Shown: piece after piece, positions 59,123 through 64,000 of the stretch
Layout: each line of letters begins with the position of its first letter
Position numbering within the stretch: the stretch's first letter is position 1
From: Bog-473 sp963840435
GTDB lineage: Bacteria; Actinomycetota; Acidimicrobiia; Acidimicrobiales; RAAP-2
DNA: 64,000 nt
Direction of reading: 5' to 3'
NCBI GenBank assembly: GCA_963840435.1
Contig: CAWIYY010000012.1
Coordinates: 434,001 to 498,000 of the forward strand
Notes under the pieces: generated by a model
What the model was told of the DNA's origin: nothing
Database searches by the model: none
What the model saw: the letters and a program-made list of their open reading frames with translations, nothing else
Position numbers and translations under genes: made by a program

Positions 59123-59299
59123 TCAGGTCCCGGGTTTGCGCGGCACCGCCGGCCAGGTGTCGAGGCTTCCGATCACCGGCTCGCGGCCATTGGCTGGGAT
59201 CTCTCGTTGGGGAGCCCGGTCGAGCAGGACGGCGCGCACCACGGCCAGGACGGCGACCACCAGCAGGGCGCGGAGCAGCGTCGAAAGGAGACGGCGCAC
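59123..59299 (-). CDS. Small single-pass membrane protein, hypothetical
   Basis: 58-aa product from GTG 59299 (66 aa from ATG 59323). One hydrophobic helix (LLRALLVVAVLAVVRAVLL) is followed by a soluble tail ending GSLDTWPAVPRKPGT; a (S/G)xDTWPxVPxKP tail is, to my recollection, common in small actinobacterial membrane proteins. Function unknown. Opposite in direction to the VOC gene, whose start codon it meets or overlaps. Confidence 0.55.
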   Translation of the reverse strand: MRRLLSTLLRALLVVAVLAVVRAVLLDRAPQREIPANGREPVIGSLDTWPAVPRKPGT

Positions 59300-59321
59300 C
59301 CACCCACGGTAGCGTGCCGGC

Positions 59322-59678
59322 ATGGCCAGCCTGCAAACCATCTCCCCCATCTTCCCGACCTCGGACATGGACGCCATGCGGTCGCATTACGAGGCATTGG
59401 GCTTCAGTGTCGCCGTCCATGCCGGGGGGTACGCCACCGCCGCCCGTGACGGCGTCCAGATCCACTTCCACCTCGACCCTCAGCTCGCACCCGGGGCAGA
59501 GCAGGGGGCGGCCTACATCGGGGTGGACGACGCTGACGCCCTCCACGGGGAGTGGCGGGCCGCAGGAGTGGGGGAGACCGATGACCTGTTCGACCCCGGC
59601 TTCGGGGTGTGGGAAGCGGCGCACCGCGATCCTGACGGGAACCTGCTCCGTTTCGGATCGCCGATCCGGCGCTCTTGA
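59322..59678 (+). CDS. VOC/glyoxalase-family protein (bleomycin-resistance-like)
   Basis: 118-aa single VOC module. Pattern: ISPIFPTSDMDAMRSHYEALGFSVAVH at the start, GVQIHFHLDPQ in the middle and WEAAHRDPDGNLLRFGSP at the end, typical for antibiotic-binding or fosfomycin/bleomycin-resistance-like proteins, though most such chromosomal proteins have no resistance role. TAGCGT (59310-59315) lies 6 nt before the ATG. Its stop lies inside the -35 of the leuA leader promoter. Confidence 0.85.
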   Translation: MASLQTISPIFPTSDMDAMRSHYEALGFSVAVHAGGYATAARDGVQIHFHLDPQLAPGAEQGAAYIGVDDADALHGEWRAAGVGETDDLFDPGFGVWEAAHRDPDGNLLRFGSPIRRS

Positions 59679-59703
59679 CGGCGCGCACTGCCGGTGCGAC
59701 AAT
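59675..59703 (+). promoter_or_regulatory. Promoter of the leuA leader
   Basis: TTGACG (59675-59680), 17-nt spacer, GACAAT (59698-59703). Predicted transcription start near 59710, about 3 nt before the leader-peptide ATG, so the leader is probably translated from a leaderless or nearly leaderless RNA. Confidence 0.65.
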
Positions 59704-59712
59704 TGGTGCCTC

Positions 59713-59748
59713 ATGAAGGCGCCCACGTCCGACCTGCTGCTTACCTGA
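59713..59748 (+). CDS. leuA leader peptide (attenuator)
   Basis: 11-codon ORF encoding MKAPTSDLLLT with three consecutive leucine codons (CTG CTG CTT) just before the end. It lies between a good promoter and a strong terminator and directly upstream of leuA, the classic layout of a leucine attenuator. Charged tRNA-Leu shortage would stall the ribosome on these codons. Confidence 0.88.
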   Translation: MKAPTSDLLLT

Positions 59749-59749
59749 C

Positions 59750-59809
59750 GGCGAACGCCACATCGCGTTCGCTCGCAACCTCCTGCGCCGAAAGGCCAGG
59801 AGGTTTTTT
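59750..59809 (+). terminator. leuA attenuator: hairpin plus intrinsic terminator
   Basis: Just after the leader stop is an 8-bp stem GCGAACGC (59751-59758)/GCGTTCGC (59765-59772). Next comes the terminator: AACCTCCTG-C-GCC (59777-59789), GAAA tetraloop, GGC-CAGGAGGTT (59794-59805), running into six Ts (59804-59809). This is the only textbook Rho-independent terminator seen in the window. Confidence 0.92.
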
Positions 59810-59868
59810 GTTGGGCCGGGGTCGGGATGGGCCGAGAGAGATGAAAGACACGAAGGGAAATCCAAAAC

Positions 59869-61596
59869 ATGGCTGAGGGACAGAAAGGGAGTGGTGGCGA
59901 CGTGGAGCGGGGTCACCTGGCCCTGCCCTGCGAGCCGTCGCCCATGGCGTTCGAGAAGTACCGCTCACACGTTCCCCTAGTCCTGCGCGACCGCACCTGG
60001 CCGGACCGCCAGTTCACCCGGGCGCCGCGCTGGGCCAGCGTCGACCTGCGCGACGGCAACCAGGCCCTCATCGACCCGATGGATCCCGAGCGCAAGCTGG
60101 CCCTCTTCCAGACCCTGCTCGACGTCGGCTTCAAGGAGATCGAGGTCGGATTCCCGTCGGCCTCGCAGACCGACTACGACTTCCAGCGCTTGATCATCGA
60201 CGAGGAGATGGTCCCCGCCGACGTCGAGATCCAGGTGCTCACCCAGTGCCGGGACGAGCTGATCGAGCGCACCTTCGAGTCGCTCGTCGGTGCAGGCCGA
60301 GCGTGCGTGCACTTTTACAACTCGGTGTCCGAGCTACAGCGTCGGGTGGTCTTCGGCCTTGACAAACCCGGCATCATCGACATCGCGGTGAAGGCAGCCG
60401 TGCTCTGCAAGAAGTTCGAACCGCAGCTGGCCGGCACCGAGCTCCGCTACGAATACTCACCCGAGAGTTTCACCGGGACCGAGCCGGAATTCGCGGTGGA
60501 GATCTGCGAAGCGGTCATGGACGTGATCGAGCCGACGCCGGAACGGCCGATGATCCTCAACCTGCCGGCCACCGTCGAGATGTACAGCCCCAACGTCTAT
60601 GCCGACGTCATCGAGTGGTTCGGGCGCACCGTGAAGAACCGGGACAGCATCGTGCTGAGCCTGCACCCGCACAACGATCGCGGCACGGCCGTCGCGGCCG
60701 CCGAGCTGGCGGTGCTGGCGGGGGCGGACCGGATTGAGGGGACGCTCTTCGGCAACGGCGAGCGCACGGGCAACGTCGACGTCGTCACGCTCGCCATGAA
60801 CCTGTTCTCGCAGGGCATCGACCCCGCCCTGGACTTCAGCGATATTGAGAAAGTCAGGCGCGTGGCCGAGTACGCCACGCGGTTGCCGGTCCATCCGCGC
60901 CACCCCTACGCAGGTGATCTGGTCTACACGGCGTTCTCGGGCTCACACCAGGATGCGATCAAGAAGGGCATGGCGGCCATCGGATCTGAGTACGACGAAT
61001 GGGAGGTGCCATACCTGCCCATCGACCCCAAGCACACGGGGCGCACGTACGAGGCGATCATCCAGGTCAACAGCCAGTCGGGCAAGGGTGGCGTCGCCTA
61101 TGTGATGGACACCGACCACGGACTGGACCTGCCGCGCCGACTGCAGATCGAGTTCTCCAAGAAGGTCCAGGAGATCACGGAGGCCAGCGGGACCGTGATC
61201 CGGTCCGGTCAGATGCGTGACGTGTTCGAGGAAATCTATCTGCCCGAGGACGCCGGACTGCGCCTCATGACGAGCGAGGTGTCGACCGGCCGCGGGCATA
61301 CGACGGTGACGGCGCAGCTCCTCGTCGACGGCGAGCACCGCACCGTGACCGGGGAGGGAAACGGCCCCATCGACGCGCTGGTCGCCGCCCTGAAGGCCGA
61401 CCTCGGGATTGTGCTGGAGGTGAAGGATTACCACGAGCACGCGCTGACCGAAGGTTCGGGCGCGTCGGCCGTCGCCTACGTCGAATGCGCCGGCGGCGAC
61501 GGCACAGCCTGGTGGGGTGTGGGCCGTGACTCGTCCATCCTCGACGCCTCGCTCGGCGCGGTGGTCTCGGCGGCGAACCGGGCTCGCGTCGGGTGA
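59869..61596 (+). CDS. leuA: 2-isopropylmalate synthase
   Basis: First committed step of leucine synthesis: acetyl-CoA plus 2-ketoisovalerate to 2-isopropylmalate. 575 aa, long actinobacterial (type 2) form. RDGNQ metal/substrate motif at 61-65, metal histidines in LSLHPHNDRG (266-270), SGSHQDAIKKG, and a C-terminal regulatory LeuA dimer domain (TVTAQLLVDGEHRTVTGEGNGPIDA) responsible for leucine feedback. The start is ATG 59869; ATG 59944 (MAFEKYRSH) is possible. Expression is controlled by the attenuator upstream. The stop overlaps the GNAT gene. Confidence 0.96.
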   Translation: MAEGQKGSGGDVERGHLALPCEPSPMAFEKYRSHVPLVLRDRTWPDRQFTRAPRWASVDLRDGNQALIDPMDPERKLALFQTLLDVGFKEIEVGFPSASQTDYDFQRLIIDEEMVPADVEIQVLTQCRDELIERTFESLVGAGRACVHFYNSVSELQRRVVFGLDKPGIIDIAVKAAVLCKKFEPQLAGTELRYEYSPESFTGTEPEFAVEICEAVMDVIEPTPERPMILNLPATVEMYSPNVYADVIEWFGRTVKNRDSIVLSLHPHNDRGTAVAAAELAVLAGADRIEGTLFGNGERTGNVDVVTLAMNLFSQGIDPALDFSDIEKVRRVAEYATRLPVHPRHPYAGDLVYTAFSGSHQDAIKKGMAAIGSEYDEWEVPYLPIDPKHTGRTYEAIIQVNSQSGKGGVAYVMDTDHGLDLPRRLQIEFSKKVQEITEASGTVIRSGQMRDVFEEIYLPEDAGLRLMTSEVSTGRGHTTVTAQLLVDGEHRTVTGEGNGPIDALVAALKADLGIVLEVKDYHEHALTEGSGASAVAYVECAGGDGTAWWGVGRDSSILDASLGAVVSAANRARVG

Positions 61597-62030
61597 TCCG
61601 TCCGGCGGTCGAGGCGGACGTCCCTGAGCTCCTGGCCATGATCAAGGAGCTGGCCGAGTACGAGAATTTGGCCGACCAGGTCGTGATCACTGCGGACGAC
61701 CTGCGCCAGACCCTGTTCGGCCCAGAGGCCATCGTCTACGACACCGTCGTGCAGGACGAGGAGGGCGAACTGGCCGGGCACGCGCTGTGGTTCCGGACGT
61801 TCTCGACCTTCCTGGGCCAGACGGGAATCTGGCTCGAGGACCTCTACATACGGCCGAAGCACCGCCAGCACGGCTACGGCCGCCAGCTCCTCATGTTCCT
61901 GCGGGAACAGACGAAGGGCCGCCTCGAGTGGGAGGTGCTCGAATGGAACGCGCCGGCCCTCGACTTCTACCAGCAGCTGGGGGCCCGGCCCATGTCGGGC
62001 TGGACCCGCTACCGCTGGTACGAGGGGTAG
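61593..62030 (+). CDS. GNAT-family N-acetyltransferase (diamine acetyltransferase-like)
   Basis: 145-aa acetyl-CoA-dependent acetyltransferase. Opening IRPAVEADVPELLAMIKELAEYENL and the acetyl-CoA loop IRPKHRQHGYGRQLLMFLRE, then LEWEVLEWNAPALDFYQQLGA, match the spermidine/spermine (SSAT-like) subgroup of GNATs. The amine substrate is unproven. GTG 61593 overlaps the leuA stop (GTGA), so it shares the leucine-attenuated transcript, though no link to leucine metabolism is obvious. Confidence 0.88.
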   Translation: MIRPAVEADVPELLAMIKELAEYENLADQVVITADDLRQTLFGPEAIVYDTVVQDEEGELAGHALWFRTFSTFLGQTGIWLEDLYIRPKHRQHGYGRQLLMFLREQTKGRLEWEVLEWNAPALDFYQQLGARPMSGWTRYRWYEG

Positions 62031-62066
62031 GTCGCGGGTGGTGAACCCGGGTTCCGACAGGGGTAC

Positions 62067-62095
62067 CTGACCGCCGAGTAGATACTGCGTATAGT
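62067..62095 (+). promoter_or_regulatory. Promoter of the ABC transporter operon
   Basis: CTGACC (62067-62072), 17-nt spacer, TATAGT (62090-62095), the best -10 in the window. Start of transcription is expected at about 62102, at the ATG of the small ORF at 62103. Confidence 0.65.
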
Positions 62096-62102
62096 GCCTG
62101 GT

Positions 62103-62168
62103 ATGCACGCATTCCCGGTACGGCCCGGCGAGGACGGAGCTCCTCGCGAGAAGAGAGCGAGGACATGA
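62103..62168 (+). CDS. 21-codon ORF coupled to the ABC ATPase gene
   Basis: Short ORF (MHAFPVRPGE, then a basic tail ending EKRART) that begins 7 nt after the -10 box and ends with TGA overlapping the ATG of the ATPase gene (ATGA). It may be a leaderless coupling ORF that delivers ribosomes to the transporter start, or a small peptide of its own. No amino-acid bias indicative of attenuation is seen. Confidence 0.45.
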   Translation: MHAFPVRPGEDGAPREKRART

Positions 62169-63124
62169 CCGACCTCCTCACACCGGACAGGACCGACGAA
62201 TGGGCGGTCGAGACGCACGGGCTGACGAAGCGGTTCGGCGACAACATCGCCGTGAACGACGTCGAGCTTCTCGTTCCTCGGGGCTGTGCGTTCGGCTACC
62301 TCGGCCCGAACGGCGCCGGCAAGACCACGTTGATCCGTGTGCTGCTGGGACTGACCCATGCCGACTCCGGCACCATGTCGCTCCTCGGACACCAGGTGCC
62401 GCGCCATCGCGACCTGGCCCTGGCCCGCGTCGGCGCCATCGTCGACGAGCCCCGCTTCCACGGCCACCTCACCGGCCGCCAGAATCTGCAGATCCTGGCG
62501 GCGGCCCGCGAGCCGGCGGCCAAGGGTCGAATCGAGCCGGCGCTCGAGCGGGTGGGCATCCTGCACCGCGCCAATGACAAGGTGTCGAAGTACTCCATGG
62601 GTATGCGCCAACGCCTGGGCGTCGCCGCCTGTCTCCTGGGCGATCCGCAACTGCTGATCCTCGACGAGCCGATGAATGGCCTCGATCCCGGGGGGATGCT
62701 CGAGATGCGCGACATGATCCTGTCGCTCGTCGCCGAGGGTCGCACGGTCGTGCTGTCATCCCACCTGCTCGACGAGGTGGAGCGCACCTGCCATGCGGTG
62801 GCCATCGTGGATCGGGGCACCGTGATCCGGCAAGGCCCCATCGCCCAACTCCTGGCCGGCTCCTCCTTCGAGGTGCAGGTCGAGTGCGCCAGTCCTGACC
62901 GGGCGAGCCAGCTGCTCGAGGGCACCGCGTTCGGCGCGCACGTCCAGATCGGTCCGGACGGCCTGGCCATCACGTTGCCCGAGGACACAACGCGCGACGC
63001 CATCGCGGAGATCAACCGCCTCCTGGTGGAGGGCGGAATCCCCGTGTACCGGCTCCAGCACATCCAGGCCTCGCTCGAGCAGTGGTTCCTGTCCGTGACG
63101 AGCCGACTGGGGGACTCGGAATGA
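62165..63124 (+). CDS. ABC transporter ATP-binding protein
   Basis: 319-aa ATPase of the CcmA/drug-exporter (DrrA-like) group. Walker A GPNGAGKTT (47-55), Q-loop region VGAIVDEPRFHGHLTGRQNL, signature YSMGMRQRLG, Walker B LLILDEPMNGLDPGG and the switch histidine in VVLSSHLLDEVE are intact. It powers the membrane partner that follows with a 4-nt overlap. The substrate is unknown (lipid, drug or peptide export likely from family). Confidence 0.95.
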   Translation: MTDLLTPDRTDEWAVETHGLTKRFGDNIAVNDVELLVPRGCAFGYLGPNGAGKTTLIRVLLGLTHADSGTMSLLGHQVPRHRDLALARVGAIVDEPRFHGHLTGRQNLQILAAAREPAAKGRIEPALERVGILHRANDKVSKYSMGMRQRLGVAACLLGDPQLLILDEPMNGLDPGGMLEMRDMILSLVAEGRTVVLSSHLLDEVERTCHAVAIVDRGTVIRQGPIAQLLAGSSFEVQVECASPDRASQLLEGTAFGAHVQIGPDGLAITLPEDTTRDAIAEINRLLVEGGIPVYRLQHIQASLEQWFLSVTSRLGDSE

Positions 63125-64000
63125 CGACGACCTCCGACATCGCCGCGCCGCTGCCGGGGCCGGTCCCCGAGAGACCCCTGGCAGCGCCGCGGGGCGATCA
63201 CCGCGGCTCGTGGATCCCGACCTGGGGCATGGTCACCACGCGCTTCATGGAGCTCCGCAGGCGACGGGGACTGATGATCGCGCTGATCGCAGTCAACATC
63301 GGCATCCCGGTCGTCTTCCTCGCGGTGCGGCTCATCTCCCACGCAGTGGCCCCCAAGTCCTACGGCCCGGCCGGCGGCTACACCATCTTCACCACGCTGG
63401 TGGCGGGTTTCATGTACGTCTTCGGCTTCATCGTGGCGGCCGTCGTCGGCTGTACTGCGGGGTCGATCGACCTGACCGAAGGCATGTTCCGCCACCTCGT
63501 CATCACGGGCCGCTCCCGCCTGGCCCTGTACCTGGCCCGCATCCCCGCCGGGCTGGCCATCGTCATCGCCATGGTGGCAGTCGGCTACACGATCGTCTGC
63601 GCGGTGTGCGTGTTCGCCGCCCCGGCCCAGCTCAACTACGACGGGGTGACGGTGCCGCAGGGGCTCTCTCGCCCCGCCCTGGACAGCTGGGCGGCCGCGC
63701 ACGCTGACCAGGTCATCTGCAATTTCAACTTCAACGGGGGCCCAGGGCTCAACGGCCCGCCGCCGAACGTGCCGTGCGGGAACGGACAGACCAGCGGGCC
63801 CCCGCCCGGTTCCGTCATCAAGACACCGAAGGGCACGATCACCGTGCCCAACAACGAATCGCCCGCCCAAATCCGGGCGTTCGCCGTGGCGGTCGCCAAC
63901 CAGGACTACACCGACTACAGCGCGAACTTCACCGTCCCGTCGACGTCGTTGATGGTCGACGTCGGCCTGTGGATCGCGCTGGAGGCGACCATCGGATTCA
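63121..64000 (+). CDS. ABC transporter permease, 3' end outside window
   Basis: Membrane component of the exporter, about 293 codons visible and open at the right edge. Proline-rich cytoplasmic N-terminus (about 35 aa), an ELRRRRGLMIALIAVNIGIPV first helix, further helices around FTTLVAGFMYVFGFIVAAVV and LAIVIAMVAVGYTIV, then a long polar extracytoplasmic loop rich in Gly, Pro and Asn before the next helix begins at the edge. Resembles ABC-2 type permeases with a large external loop. ATG overlaps the ATPase stop (ATGA). Confidence 0.85.
   Translation, partial: MTTTSDIAAPLPGPVPERPLAAPRGDHRGSWIPTWGMVTTRFMELRRRRGLMIALIAVNIGIPVVFLAVRLISHAVAPKSYGPAGGYTIFTTLVAGFMYVFGFIVAAVVGCTAGSIDLTEGMFRHLVITGRSRLALYLARIPAGLAIVIAMVAVGYTIVCAVCVFAAPAQLNYDGVTVPQGLSRPALDSWAAAHADQVICNFNFNGGPGLNGPPPNVPCGNGQTSGPPPGSVIKTPKGTITVPNNESPAQIRAFAVAVANQDYTDYSANFTVPSTSLMVDVGLWIALEATIGF

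Noticed and set aside
1..64000. CRISPR arrays, insertion sequences, prophage or integrase genes
   Set aside because: No spacer-repeat pattern, terminal inverted repeats, transposase or integrase motifs were seen on either strand.

Overview
The window is GC-rich, gene-dense chromosomal DNA of an actinobacterium (Actinomycetota). GTG and TTG starts are frequent, many genes are coupled by ATGA, GTGA or TGATG overlaps, and the gene families are actinobacterial: an F420-type luciferase-like oxidoreductase, a GabD1-like aldehyde dehydrogenase, actinobacterial SerC, a DUF35/thiolase pair and a PASTA kinase. The order cysteine desulfurase - mnmA - ligA - gatCAB - ilvBNC - serA resembles the corresponding Mycobacterium tuberculosis region. 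The many pentapeptide repeats and unfamiliar secreted proteins fit a deep-branching lineage such as Acidimicrobiia, but that is inference. No rRNA, tRNA, CRISPR array, transposon or phage gene was seen.

Layout. 1-5.6 kb: a lipid or ring-catabolism cluster (acyl-CoA synthetase, FMN 2-hydroxyacid oxidase, F420-type oxidoreductase, NTF2-like protein, Zn-ribbon DUF35 protein, thiolase-like protein). 5.6-14.6 kb: housekeeping genes (HAD phosphatases, quinone oxidoreductase, glutathione peroxidase, MTHFR-like protein, ileS, VOC protein) and a secreted triple-repeat protein. 14.9-17.9 kb: a 988-aa secreted FnIII/pentapeptide-repeat protein. 18-28 kb: SDR, MarR regulator with YceI, FGGY kinase, glutamine-synthetase-like ligase with a gamma-glutamyl hydrolase, sirtuin, AMP-ligase and GabD1-like dehydrogenase. 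28-41 kb: tRNA thiolation, DNA ligase, PASTA kinase, MFS pump, esterase and GatCAB. 41-49 kb: TetR/MMPL pair, then ilvD and ilvBNC. 49-55 kb: a ribbon-helix-helix/DUF4097 pair, GH5 glycosidase, P450 and SDR. 55-62 kb: serC, an aminotransferase, serA and leuA. 62-64 kb: an ABC transporter cut by the window edge.

Regulation is unusually readable. ilvB and leuA each follow a transcription attenuator: a short leader peptide ending in branched-chain codons (ILVLV; LLL) and then a hairpin with a T-tract. A MarR-type palindrome lies between the -35 and -10 of the yceI promoter. A palindrome covers the promoter and start codon of the ribbon-helix-helix gene. At more than a dozen genes a TANNNT-like -10 hexamer lies only 6-9 nt before the start codon, so leaderless transcription looks common.

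Three reading frames are interrupted by single-base shifts (esterase near 37459-37463, gatB near 40456, GH5 glycosidase near 50875). Because gatB should be essential and all three lie in G/C-rich runs, consensus errors are the likeliest cause. The first shift joins the esterase frame to gatA in one long artificial ORF.
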